Positions 29,248 to 39,783 of a stretch of DNA of 39,906 bases are shown piece after piece (the first letter of the stretch is position 1; each line of letters begins with the position of its first letter). Both the position numbers and the translations under genes were made by a program. Source of the DNA: an uncultured Lachnospiraceae bacterium (lineage in GTDB: Bacteria; Bacillota; Clostridia; Lachnospirales; Lachnospiraceae); contig CAMJAP010000019.1 in the NCBI GenBank assembly GCA_946403625.1, positions 1-39,906 on the forward strand. Reading direction: 5' to 3'. The notes below the pieces were generated by a model. It was not told the origin of the DNA. It saw only the letters and a list, made by a program, of their open reading frames with translations, and made no database searches.

Positions 29248-31833
29248 TTGACAAGACGGATGAAAATGGAAGTAAAAGAAAAAAGGCAGTTTTATCGATA
29301 TATTTTTCTGACGGCATTCATATGCGGTGGTGTATTGTGTGTTGCCTTTGCGTTAAGGGATTATTTTCCGGGGCAAAAGATTACATTTACCTATGGTGAT
29401 TATTATGCACAATACTATCCGATAACGGTTCATTTTTGGGATTCCCTGTTCAAAGGCAAAAGTATATCGTTTTCTTTTTCGGCATCTATGGGATTGCCTA
29501 CGATGGCGTGGTATGCTTGTGTAGCAATGAGCCCGTTTGGCATTCTTTTATACTTGATCCGGGATTTGGAGACAGCTTCTTTTTTGATCTTTGTTATTAA
29601 GATGATGCTGGCTTCGGTTTGTTTTTGGATCTTTGCAGTCCGGCAGTTGAAATCAGGTTTTCGAGAAGCGTTGTATTTCGCAAATGTGTATGCACTTTCA
29701 GCATTTTCGGTGATTTTTTTTGTGAATATTCACTTTATGGATGTTCTGTATATAGCGCCGATTTTGGGCATTTGCCTGATGCGATATATTCAACAGAATA
29801 AATGGATAGGCCTGGTTTTGGTGTATGCATTCAGTTTTATTAATATGTTCCTTACCGGATATAGTCTCGGAATTTTTTCATTTGTAGTATTTCTTTCGGT
29901 GGTGTGGTATTTACGGACGGAGAAAAAGAAATTTTGGCGATTGCTTCAGGGGTATTTTGAGATTGTGTTAGTTGCCGTACTGATTTCCATGGCGGTAATT
30001 ATGCCGATCGCGTCTTTTGTGAAAAATCATATGGAGTCCGGAAGTTCGTTTTCTGTAATTTCCTTGATTGATCTGCCGGAATTACCGACGGCCTATTTGA
30101 TCAATTCTTCAAACGGCTCGATTTTTAATACCCGTCCTGTATTTTATTGTGGCTGGCCTGTTCTTGTTTTGGTGTTTATGTATTTTATAAATAAGATCAT
30201 AAACCTAAGAGAGAAGATATTGGCGACGGTGCCGCTTGTTTTTTTGGTAATATGTACGGTATGGCATCCGGCATATTTGATGATGCATGCATTTGATGAA
30301 CCCGACAGTTTTGCTTGGAGATTTTCCTATTTGCTTGTATTTACACTTGTAACAATAGCGTGCAGATCATATAGAGTACTTTCCGGAAAAATTAAAAAAA
30401 AACAGGTGCTCTGTTCTGCGATTGTTTTGCTTGTTGCCACGGTATTGTCAATTCTGTATAGCGGAATAAAATATGGCAATACAATGATTTCGGAAACTAT
30501 CATAGCATTAAATCTTTTGTGTATTGTTATGGCAGCAACGATGATTATGGTAAAACAGGGGGTTGTGATTTATGGATTGATAGAATTGATGGCTTCAATT
30601 TTGATTATGATACCGAATTTTGGGAACCCGAGTGATTTGCTGCAGTCAGCCCAAAAGGCAGAGTTGGATCGGGTATCGAACGGCATCCATGAGATCAAAG
30701 AATGTGAAACAGGGGAAGATTTTTATAGGGTAGCTGTGGATTATGGAACTACCTATAATTTTTCTATGTTGTTTGATTATAATGCTATCACCTTTTTTTC
30801 TTCGCTTGAGGATAGCAGATTATGGAAGACGATGCATCAACTGGGGTATTTTGCGAGGGCTCAGCAAATTTCGTATTTCGGAGCTACGAGCTTTACCGAT
30901 ATGTTGTTTTCAATTCGTTATCATATGGGAAACGGGAACAATGGTGAAAATGTTGTGATGTACAATGAAATGACATTGCCGGTTGTTTTTGGCGTTTCAG
31001 AGAAGATTGACGAATATGGCGGAGACAGGGATCCTTTTGAAAATCAGAATGATCTGGCAACCTGTATGATGGCAGAAAGCATTCGACTGTATTCAGAAAC
31101 AGAGCGGACATTAATCCCCGGAAGTGGAATTGACTTAGTGTGGAATGATGAAAAGCAGATTTATCAAGTCAAAAAAACAGGCGAGGACAGTTCGTTGGTG
31201 TGGTTAGTTGACACCTCGGAGAATAAGGAGGCTTATACCTACTGTTTGAAAGAAAATTTATCTGCGGGATTTGGTGAAAATACATTTGTTGTATCCGGAA
31301 TTCCGGGAGTGTGCGGATCGGACACTGCAATTCCGTTTAGTGGTGGATGCATTGTACCTATGTATGAATTTCCGGGGAGCAGTCAAAGTGTGGCAACGAT
31401 AATTATGACGGGGGGGAACGGAGATGCCATAGAGTATAAAGAAATACTCTGCGCTACTTTTGATAAGAATGTTTTGAATTATGTTTATCAGACCCTGGCA
31501 GAAGGGGGCATTAAGATTAAGACATTTCAAGATGGAAAGATTGAAGGAGATATTTTTGTTGCTGAGGAAAGACCGGTTTTGTTTACATCGATTCCGTATG
31601 ATCCGGGATGGGAGATATTTGTGGACGGAAAAAAAACAGAAACATTTCCGGTGATGGATGGTACCTTTTTGGCAGCGAGAACAGATGCCGGAAAGCATCA
31701 TATCAAATTGGTTTATCGGGATAACGCGTTTCGCTCCGGGATTTGTTGCAGCATAATAGGAATATCTGTGTTGATATGCATGGCGCTGATTTCCCAAAGA
31801 CGGGCGAAGAATGAGGATAAGAAGGCGGATTAG
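29248..31833 (+). CDS. YfhO family membrane protein, paralog 2
   Basis: YGDYYAQYYPITVHFWDSLFKGKSISFSFSASMGLPT, RDPFENQNDL, VLFTSIPYDPGWEIFVDG. Possible ATG starts at 29260/29266. Confidence 0.85.
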   Translation: MTRRMKMEVKEKRQFYRYIFLTAFICGGVLCVAFALRDYFPGQKITFTYGDYYAQYYPITVHFWDSLFKGKSISFSFSASMGLPTMAWYACVAMSPFGILLYLIRDLETASFLIFVIKMMLASVCFWIFAVRQLKSGFREALYFANVYALSAFSVIFFVNIHFMDVLYIAPILGICLMRYIQQNKWIGLVLVYAFSFINMFLTGYSLGIFSFVVFLSVVWYLRTEKKKFWRLLQGYFEIVLVAVLISMAVIMPIASFVKNHMESGSSFSVISLIDLPELPTAYLINSSNGSIFNTRPVFYCGWPVLVLVFMYFINKIINLREKILATVPLVFLVICTVWHPAYLMMHAFDEPDSFAWRFSYLLVFTLVTIACRSYRVLSGKIKKKQVLCSAIVLLVATVLSILYSGIKYGNTMISETIIALNLLCIVMAATMIMVKQGVVIYGLIELMASILIMIPNFGNPSDLLQSAQKAELDRVSNGIHEIKECETGEDFYRVAVDYGTTYNFSMLFDYNAITFFSSLEDSRLWKTMHQLGYFARAQQISYFGATSFTDMLFSIRYHMGNGNNGENVVMYNEMTLPVVFGVSEKIDEYGGDRDPFENQNDLATCMMAESIRLYSETERTLIPGSGIDLVWNDEKQIYQVKKTGEDSSLVWLVDTSENKEAYTYCLKENLSAGFGENTFVVSGIPGVCGSDTAIPFSGGCIVPMYEFPGSSQSVATIIMTGGNGDAIEYKEILCATFDKNVLNYVYQTLAEGGIKIKTFQDGKIEGDIFVAEERPVLFTSIPYDPGWEIFVDGKKTETFPVMDGTFLAARTDAGKHHIKLVYRDNAFRSGICCSIIGISVLICMALISQRRAKNEDKKAD

Positions 31834-31842
31834 CAAAACCGA

Positions 31843-34455
31843 ATGAAAAAGATGATTCAAAAAAACAAAAACTATATAGTTACATTTCTGCTGGCAGCTT
31901 TGATCATCAGTATCGGAATGTATCTTTCGGGGATTCTTCCGGGAGGAAAATATACTGCTGTAAATACGGATACTATGGATCAGATGGCATCCATTTCCGC
32001 AATGTTGGCCAGACAATTGCAAAATGGGGAGAATCCGTTTTATTCGTGGGAAACATCAATGGGGCAGAATACGGCATTGTTGTATGCGTTCTGCGCCTAT
32101 AGTCCGATGACTCTGTTATATTTGTTGTTTTCGGACATCTATTTTGCAACCATGCTGGGCATCATTTTGAAGATCGCATTGGCTGCAATGTTCTTTCATA
32201 TTTTTTTGGAAAAGGGCATGGAATGGAAAGGATCCTGGAATACGTTCTTTTCTCTATGCTATGGATTATGCGGATTCCAGATGGAGTATATGCTTTCTAC
32301 CAATCTGCTGGATGGATTGTATCTTCTTCCGCTGGTGATGTGGGCATTGATCCGCGGTATAAAAAAAGAAAGATTTTCGGTATTGGCAGTTGCTTATGCG
32401 ATCACCTTTGTGGTGCAATTCTATTGCGGTTTTTTGATCGGAATATGCTCTGTGATCGGGATGCTTTTGTATTTGTTCCTTCGTGACGGGAAACAGTTTT
32501 TGTGGATTAACCGCAAACTATTCGTCAGATATGCAGTTTGCGTTGTGAGCGCGATCTGCATGAGTATGTGTCTGATCTTCCCGGCAATCTGTTTCTTCCG
32601 GGCTTCCACCGGTTTTAATTCGGTATTGGTCAGAGGAATCATTTCTCCGTTTGATCTGCTTTATAGTATGTATTTTGGGCGCCCGACTTCCCTGGTGACG
32701 GATATTCCGTTTTTGTACTGCGGATTGCCGGTTGTACTGCTTTTGCCGTTATATTTCTGCAATAAAAAGATTAAAAAGGCAGAACGGGTTTTAATGGGGA
32801 TTTCCGTGGCAAGCGTTGCTTTGACGATTTATCTGGATCCGATATATTTCTTCTTACATGCATTTAATCGGCCGGATGGTTTTACGGTTCGTTATGCGTT
32901 TTGTTATGTGTTTTTGTTAGTACTGTTGACGTCAAGAGCGGTTTATCAAGACTCGTTCGAAGTACTTCGTGGTAATAAATGGATCGGACCGGCATATGCG
33001 GTGCTGCAACTTATCATAGGGATTTCTATTATTTTGTGGCACGATCGGTTTGGCGAACTGGCAGATGGCAAAGGGGTGAAGTTCGGGCTGATCGGAAGCA
33101 GTGTTCTGATACCCCTTTGGTGTGTGATCGGTTACCTGTTAAAAAAGTCCGGGTATAGCCGAAAACTGGTTGGCTTAGCTTATACACTGTTATGTGTTGA
33201 ATTATCTGCACAGAGTTATTTTAATGGATGCGAACAGGGACGGGTAGCATCGGAAAATGCAGTTGCCTGGGAAGAGCAGATGGATGCATTTCTGGAGTTG
33301 ATGCAGGCAGATGCAGCACCGGATCGGTTTTACCGTGCACACGCGGGCAATGCCCCTTACGCAAATCAGAGTGCGATGTATGGGTATCCCGGAATCGGGC
33401 AGTTTGCATCTTCCAATTATACAAATTTGTACAAACTGATGTCCCGTCTGGGAGATTCTGTAAATGGAGTGCGTTACAATCAGACCGGTGCCACGGATAC
33501 TACGGATATGTTGTTTGGAATACGATATCGCACATATTTGTATCGGGAAGGTGAGACTCGACAGAGACAACCGGAGATCTACCAAAGAGCGCTACCTATG
33601 GGGTACATGGCATCGCCGTACATTTTGCGACCGATTTCGTTTTCGGGGAATCCGTTTGAAAATCAGAATCAATTGGTCAGTGCGTTATGTGGTGCTTCTG
33701 TACAGATTTATCGCCCGGCAGATGTTGTAGCACATCAGGAAGAGAATGCGTTATATGAAACAACAGAAAGCGGCTATCGCATTCGGGTGATTGATGGAAG
33801 TACCTATGGGGATGTTCTTTTCGGTATCCCTGCCGGGGATGAGTTGCATGCTTACGCTTATTTTCAATTGCTGCCTTACCGTGGAGAAACGGGGGAAGTG
33901 CATTTTCCGGAGACGATGGCTTCGGAAATTTCAGCATTTTCACCGGACGACAGGAAGGGAAGCGGGGCACGGTTTGAGAATGTCCTCGGAAATGCGATTA
34001 TAGAGATGAGCCGGGATGAAGATGCTTTTTTACTTCGTATAGCGGATTTTGACGGCCCGGAGAAGAGTTATGATTATGTGGAACAGTACTTTGTCTATCA
34101 AGATGAGTATATTTTGGATCAGGTATATGAGTATCTGAATGCGGGTAAGTGGGAGATTACGGAATATGGATCGGATTATATCAAAGCGAGTATTCATGCA
34201 TCGGAAGATAAGCCGGTTTTGTTTCTGAGTATCCCGTATGACAGCGGTTGGAAAATAACGGTGGACGGAGTTGAAAGTGATGTTGTACCGGCGGCGATGG
34301 ATGCATTTATGGCGATACCGGTTACGCAGGGAGACCATCTGGTTGAAATGCATTATGAAACACCGGGATTGAGGGAAGGTATAATACTTGCAGCGGTCGG
34401 AGTATTGATTCTTTTGCTCCTGTTGCTTGATGAGCAGAAAAAGGATAATGAATGA
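31843..34455 (+). CDS. YfhO family membrane protein, paralog 3 (divergent loop 1)
   Basis: NTDTMDQMASISAMLARQLQNGENPFYSWETSMGQNTA, GNPFENQNQL, VLFLSIPYDSGWKITVDG. Confidence 0.85.
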   Translation: MKKMIQKNKNYIVTFLLAALIISIGMYLSGILPGGKYTAVNTDTMDQMASISAMLARQLQNGENPFYSWETSMGQNTALLYAFCAYSPMTLLYLLFSDIYFATMLGIILKIALAAMFFHIFLEKGMEWKGSWNTFFSLCYGLCGFQMEYMLSTNLLDGLYLLPLVMWALIRGIKKERFSVLAVAYAITFVVQFYCGFLIGICSVIGMLLYLFLRDGKQFLWINRKLFVRYAVCVVSAICMSMCLIFPAICFFRASTGFNSVLVRGIISPFDLLYSMYFGRPTSLVTDIPFLYCGLPVVLLLPLYFCNKKIKKAERVLMGISVASVALTIYLDPIYFFLHAFNRPDGFTVRYAFCYVFLLVLLTSRAVYQDSFEVLRGNKWIGPAYAVLQLIIGISIILWHDRFGELADGKGVKFGLIGSSVLIPLWCVIGYLLKKSGYSRKLVGLAYTLLCVELSAQSYFNGCEQGRVASENAVAWEEQMDAFLELMQADAAPDRFYRAHAGNAPYANQSAMYGYPGIGQFASSNYTNLYKLMSRLGDSVNGVRYNQTGATDTTDMLFGIRYRTYLYREGETRQRQPEIYQRALPMGYMASPYILRPISFSGNPFENQNQLVSALCGASVQIYRPADVVAHQEENALYETTESGYRIRVIDGSTYGDVLFGIPAGDELHAYAYFQLLPYRGETGEVHFPETMASEISAFSPDDRKGSGARFENVLGNAIIEMSRDEDAFLLRIADFDGPEKSYDYVEQYFVYQDEYILDQVYEYLNAGKWEITEYGSDYIKASIHASEDKPVLFLSIPYDSGWKITVDGVESDVVPAAMDAFMAIPVTQGDHLVEMHYETPGLREGIILAAVGVLILLLLLLDEQKKDNE

Positions 34456-37112
34456 AAGAGAAGAGAATATTTACGATAGGGATTTTTCATTACGCAGAAG
34501 CCGAAAAATCAAAAGGAGAGATCTATAAGAAAGCATTTCCGGCAGCTGTGCTGACGGCAGTTTTATTTGTTATTGCCTGCTTGATTTCAGAGATTTCGCC
34601 AAATGGCAGACGGATTTTTTTGAGTGGAGACGGATTGGTTCAATTGGCGGAACTGGGAAGAATGTATGCAGGGAGATTATTGGAGGGCAAGAACCTGCAG
34701 TATTCTTTTGAAGTCGGGCTCGGAATGCCGACATCTGCAATCTATGCCTATTATACCTTAAGTCCGTTTACATTGTTGTATCGAATCATTCCGGATGTGG
34801 ATACGGCGAGTTATTGTGTTGTAATGCTAAAACAGATGACAGCGGCTTTTTTTATGTCGGTTCTGTTGCAAAAGTGGCTGACGACGGATGGAATGACGGC
34901 GGCGTTTTTCAGTACGGCATATGCTCTTTGTGGTTTTTTTGCCAACTTCTTTACGGTGTTTATCTTTTTGGATGTGATGTATCTTTGTCCGATTTTGCTT
35001 TTGGCGATGCTGTATTTCTTTCAAACAGGTAAGATTTGGAAAATGGTCCTGGCCTATGCGGCATCCTTTATAATACAATTTTACAGTGCATATATTATGT
35101 CTGTTTTTTCCGTGACAATGTTTATTGTGCTGGCTGTTTTTTGCTACGGAAAAGATGGGAAACGATGGGGCAGAGGGGTATTACAATATGGCGGTGCGGT
35201 GACACTTGCAGCTTTACTTTCGGCACCGGTAACACTTCCGGCAGCAATGGAACTGCTGACAATCCGTGGAAATGACATTGAAGAACATGTGCAAATGGTA
35301 TTTTCGTTAAGAGGTTTCATTTTGGGACTATATCCGGGAATGGGGCAGGGGACACAAAATACTATCCCGATGTCGTACGCAGGGCTTCCGGTATTGCTTC
35401 TTGCGATAGGCTATTTTGTCGGGCGGCGAGAGGAAAAACAAAGCAAAATGGTTATGTTGATTCCTCTGGTCTTTCTGCTCATTTGTTCGGTATGGAGACC
35501 TGCGTATATTCTGATTCATGCATTTGATCAGCCGAATGGTTATGCATTTCGCTATGCCTGGGCGGTGAGTTTTTGGATGATCCTGATTGCTGCGAAAGAG
35601 ATCGGATATCTGCGGCAGGATAAGAAAGTGAGCGGACTTCGATATCTGATCGCTACAATCTGTGGTGTGGCTTATATGATCATTCATCTGCTATTATCGC
35701 CTTTGACGGAAAATGTGGGAATGACGGAAAGGATGAATAGTGGAATTCTGATCCTGGGAGCCTGTCTTATCTATGCATTTCTGGCGGGAATCGTAAAAAA
35801 GGAGGCTTTACGCCTTGCAGCGGGAGGCTTGTTGCTTTGCACGGAATTGATAGTAAATCTGAGACAAGGCAGAGGGACGATAGAAGGAATACTGAATGAA
35901 CGCTCTTTTTATGATCTGTGGCAGGAGCAGGCGGAGACAGCTCTGGATTATATTCAGGAGATGGAACAGGCAGCACCGTCGGCGTTTTATCGGATCCGAT
36001 ATTATAACAGTATAACGGATAATATTTCTATGTTATACGGATTCCATGGGCTGGGATATTTTAATTCTATTGAAAATACAGCATTAAGGGAGCTGTTGAA
36101 GAATTACGGGTATGCAACTTCTCAAAGTATTGTGTTTGATTATGGCTCAACCAGATTGATGCAGATGTTGTTCTCGCAAAAATATTCGGTGGAATGCGGG
36201 TATTTTGAAGGAGAACATCCGGAGTATTATACAGTATATGCCAATGAGTTTGTCTTACCGTTGGGATTTACTGTGAGTGACGAATTTGCAGATTTTCAGA
36301 CGACGGAATCGGATCCTTTTTTGGCTCAAAATGCTCTCATTTCAGCTATGACCGGGGAAAAAACGGATATTTATTCTGCGCCGGAAGAAAGTATTCGCTT
36401 GAAAGCAGATGGTGTAAATCTGGATATACAGGAAGCGGGGACTCGTGTAAGTAAGGAAGTGCCGGGGGCTGCCGGAAACGCCTGCTATATGGTTCCGAAT
36501 ATGGGGACGGATAGAGTGTATGGATATATGTCCAGGTGGGGCGCATCAATGATCACACACGAGTTGATCCCTCTGTTATACTCGGATCTGGACATTGGCG
36601 GACAGCTACATCGTAGTATGGTGGTTATGCCGCACATCATCCCGATGGCATGTGGGGAAGATGGTTTGTATCGGTTGTATTTGCAAATGCCGGCAGGCGG
36701 ACCGGATGTATTTGACTATGAGAGCATTTCTTTTGCAGGAGAAAATACGGATCAAATGCAGCGGGCTTATGAGATGCTGCAACCGGGAGGATGGAATTTA
36801 AGTTCGTTTTCGGAGGATCAAATCGTAGGAACGGTATGCGCCAAAGAAGGACAGTCCTTGTTATTTACATCCATTCCGTATGATCCCGGATGGGAAGTTT
36901 TTGTGGATGGAGAAAAAGTATCTGCCGAACCGGTATGGGATGATGTGTTTCTGGCCGTATCGCTGACACCGGGGGAACATGAAGTACGGATGAATTATAG
37001 TGGGAATTGGAATCGTTACGGAATCGGGATTGGAATAATTGGTGGGATGATATTTGTTATAGCTATATTTACTGAAATGAGAAGGAAAGATCAGAAAAGT
37101 AATGCGGGTTGA
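34452..37112 (+). CDS. YfhO family membrane protein, paralog 4
   Basis: SGDGLVQLAELGRMYAGRLLEGKNLQYSFEVGLGMPT, SDPFLAQNAL, LLFTSIPYDPGWEVFVDG; ATGA overlap with the previous ORF. Confidence 0.87.
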   Translation: MKEKRIFTIGIFHYAEAEKSKGEIYKKAFPAAVLTAVLFVIACLISEISPNGRRIFLSGDGLVQLAELGRMYAGRLLEGKNLQYSFEVGLGMPTSAIYAYYTLSPFTLLYRIIPDVDTASYCVVMLKQMTAAFFMSVLLQKWLTTDGMTAAFFSTAYALCGFFANFFTVFIFLDVMYLCPILLLAMLYFFQTGKIWKMVLAYAASFIIQFYSAYIMSVFSVTMFIVLAVFCYGKDGKRWGRGVLQYGGAVTLAALLSAPVTLPAAMELLTIRGNDIEEHVQMVFSLRGFILGLYPGMGQGTQNTIPMSYAGLPVLLLAIGYFVGRREEKQSKMVMLIPLVFLLICSVWRPAYILIHAFDQPNGYAFRYAWAVSFWMILIAAKEIGYLRQDKKVSGLRYLIATICGVAYMIIHLLLSPLTENVGMTERMNSGILILGACLIYAFLAGIVKKEALRLAAGGLLLCTELIVNLRQGRGTIEGILNERSFYDLWQEQAETALDYIQEMEQAAPSAFYRIRYYNSITDNISMLYGFHGLGYFNSIENTALRELLKNYGYATSQSIVFDYGSTRLMQMLFSQKYSVECGYFEGEHPEYYTVYANEFVLPLGFTVSDEFADFQTTESDPFLAQNALISAMTGEKTDIYSAPEESIRLKADGVNLDIQEAGTRVSKEVPGAAGNACYMVPNMGTDRVYGYMSRWGASMITHELIPLLYSDLDIGGQLHRSMVVMPHIIPMACGEDGLYRLYLQMPAGGPDVFDYESISFAGENTDQMQRAYEMLQPGGWNLSSFSEDQIVGTVCAKEGQSLLFTSIPYDPGWEVFVDGEKVSAEPVWDDVFLAVSLTPGEHEVRMNYSGNWNRYGIGIGIIGGMIFVIAIFTEMRRKDQKSNAG

Positions 37113-39762
37113 TAAGAGTAAAAATATATTTGTTTCGAAAAAACGGGTATCCGAAACGGGGACAACAGTTGGCGCGGCTGCTATATTCATTTTAGGTGTG
37201 ATGCTGCTTGCCAGGATGATCTTTCGGGATCTTCTCGGCTGGGAACAATCTTTCCTGGTGGGAGATGCGTTGATTCAATACATACATGTTATCAAAATGT
37301 TTCTCAGACATCTGATACAGGGAGAGAGTCTGATCTATTCCTTTGAAGCGGGAATGGGAATGCCGACTTGGGCATTATATGCATATTATGCTCTTAGTCC
37401 GTTTAACTTTATTTATTTATTGATCGAGGACATTGATCTGGCAACTTTTCTGCTTGTGGCGGGTAAAATGATGACGGCCGGAGGCCTTTTTTGCCTGATG
37501 TTGCAAAGACTGGTGAAACCGGAAAGGACAATTTCGGTTATCTTATCTGTGTTTTATGGATTGTGTGGTTTCTCCACCTATTTTTTCTTTGGATTGCTGT
37601 TCTTAGATATGTTGTATTTAATGCCGCTTGTAATGCTGGCTATGGAACGGCTGATCAGAACCGGGCGATGGAGAATGCTCAGTGTTGTTTATGCAGTTTG
37701 CTTTGCGATGCAGTTTTATTGCGGATATATCATCGGTCTATTCTCGGCGGCAGTATTTGTTAGTATGGTATGGTATCGCGTTGGGAAAGATCGTACGCAA
37801 TGGTCGGATCTTATAAAAAAATACATTATATGCGTTTTGGCAGCAGTTTTAATCTCGGCACCGATAACGATTCCGGCTGCCGCAGAGTTGTTTTCGCATT
37901 TAGACCATGAAGTGGCCAGGATGCCGGAACTTTCCTTGCAGTTCTGGGATTTTCTGGCGGCGTTTTATCCGGGACATGCCGGGAGTGCATATAACCATGT
38001 GCCGATTTTGTATTCCGGTTTATTGATGTTTATTCTCGCGGGATATTTCTTTCTTCACAAAGGAGCGGATAAACGAAAACGGATTATGCTTTTATTGCCG
38101 CTTGTTTTTTTGGTGATCTGTACATTTCTTCCGGGCATGTATCTGGTTGTTCATGCATTCGATGTGCCGGACGGGTATTGTTATCGGTTCTCGTGGCAGT
38201 ATAGTTTCTGGCTTCTTTATATTGCGGCCATCGGGAGCAAAGAGATGAGAGGAGCAGAGAACAAAAGTATCCTGTTGAGTCTGTCTGTTTTTGTGGGGGG
38301 CATATATTTTGTGCTTTGGGGGCTGCATCAATTGACGCAGTTACAGGGAGACATCGTATACACCGGCTATACCGGGATGTTCAGTATTGCGGTTTTGCTG
38401 TTTTATGGAATCTGTATATATCATCTGAATAATGGCAAATTCTGGAAAGTGGTGCTTGCCGGCCTTTGCTGTGTGGAATTGTTATATAATATTGGCAGTA
38501 TAAAACTGTTTTATACAAAGGATTCATCCAATGACGGAGAATATAGTATCATTTGGCAACAACAGGCAGAAGGGGTCTGTTCTTACATGGCAGAACAGGA
38601 ATTTAATGATCCGTGGGAGTTTTATCGTATGCGCAATTTGAATTGTCTGACAGATAATATTTCCATGTCATACGGATTTCATGGATTGGGTTATTTTTTG
38701 TCGGTAGAGCCGGAAAAAGTGCGAGCTACACTTCGGGATCTGGGATATGCCACCAGCGGAAGGCAGGTTTTGGATTATGGTTCCACAGCGTTTACTCGTA
38801 TGATCTTTGCACAGAAATATTCATTGGAATGTGGCTTTTGGCAGGGGAATCAGAGAGGATTGTATTGGGTAAAGAAAAACGAAAATATTCTTCCGCTGGG
38901 ATTTATGGTATCGGAAAGCCTTCTTGCGTGTGAGTTGAATTCCAGCAATCCTTTCTATAATCAAAATAATTTGGCAGAGGCAATGTTGGGGGGAGCGCCG
39001 GTCTATCCCTGGAGAATATTTGAAGGAGGGGTAGAGATCGAGACGAATGGTCTGGAGATGGAATCCACGGAGAAGGGGATAAAGATCCGGTTGTCTGATG
39101 CAGATAAGGAAGGATCTGCGATCTGGGCTTTTGACAACGGAGAAGAGGAGGGACACGCATATGCTTATGTACCGTTATGGGGAATGTCCGGAAATGTAAA
39201 GGACGATGTATTGGTTTATTCTCAAAAAGATGTCGGAGGAATGCTGGATTACAGTAAATTGACCAGACCACATATCATTCCGGTAGAAACCGGGGTAAAC
39301 AATCGGTCAGAATTATATTTTAAAATGTCGCCGGGGGGAGAAAGAGAAGCAGAGTTTGAGACGGTCTGCGCAGCCTATGAAGATGGAGAGGCAATACAAC
39401 AGATTTACACGACATTAGTACAGGGAGGATGGAATCTTACCCGATTTCGTGACAATGAGATAACGGGATTGGTACAGGTAGATCCGGAAAGAAATCTTCT
39501 GTTTACAACAATCCCCTATGAAAAGAACTGGGAAGCGTATGTAGACGGGGAAAGAGCAGAAACGGTATCAGTATTGGGGGAGGCCTTTTTGGCGATTCGT
39601 GTTCCGGAGGGGAGACATGAGGTGGTAATACAATATCAAAATCGGTTGATCCTACCGGCTGTGGGGCTGGCTGTATGCGGAATATTGGTCTGTTTGATAA
39701 TGAGGCGCACGAGAAAACAAAAATCGGACATCAATGGCGTAGACACGAAAACAGGAGAATGA
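37102..39762 (+). CDS. YfhO family membrane protein, paralog 5
   Basis: VGDALIQYIHVIKMFLRHLIQGESLIYSFEAGMGMPT, SNPFYNQNNL, LLFTTIPYEKNWEAYVDG; 11-nt overlap with the previous ORF. Confidence 0.87.
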   Translation: MRVDKSKNIFVSKKRVSETGTTVGAAAIFILGVMLLARMIFRDLLGWEQSFLVGDALIQYIHVIKMFLRHLIQGESLIYSFEAGMGMPTWALYAYYALSPFNFIYLLIEDIDLATFLLVAGKMMTAGGLFCLMLQRLVKPERTISVILSVFYGLCGFSTYFFFGLLFLDMLYLMPLVMLAMERLIRTGRWRMLSVVYAVCFAMQFYCGYIIGLFSAAVFVSMVWYRVGKDRTQWSDLIKKYIICVLAAVLISAPITIPAAAELFSHLDHEVARMPELSLQFWDFLAAFYPGHAGSAYNHVPILYSGLLMFILAGYFFLHKGADKRKRIMLLLPLVFLVICTFLPGMYLVVHAFDVPDGYCYRFSWQYSFWLLYIAAIGSKEMRGAENKSILLSLSVFVGGIYFVLWGLHQLTQLQGDIVYTGYTGMFSIAVLLFYGICIYHLNNGKFWKVVLAGLCCVELLYNIGSIKLFYTKDSSNDGEYSIIWQQQAEGVCSYMAEQEFNDPWEFYRMRNLNCLTDNISMSYGFHGLGYFLSVEPEKVRATLRDLGYATSGRQVLDYGSTAFTRMIFAQKYSLECGFWQGNQRGLYWVKKNENILPLGFMVSESLLACELNSSNPFYNQNNLAEAMLGGAPVYPWRIFEGGVEIETNGLEMESTEKGIKIRLSDADKEGSAIWAFDNGEEEGHAYAYVPLWGMSGNVKDDVLVYSQKDVGGMLDYSKLTRPHIIPVETGVNNRSELYFKMSPGGEREAEFETVCAAYEDGEAIQQIYTTLVQGGWNLTRFRDNEITGLVQVDPERNLLFTTIPYEKNWEAYVDGERAETVSVLGEAFLAIRVPEGRHEVVIQYQNRLILPAVGLAVCGILVCLIMRRTRKQKSDINGVDTKTGE

Positions 39763-39783
39763 TACAATCCGATCATCAAATGA

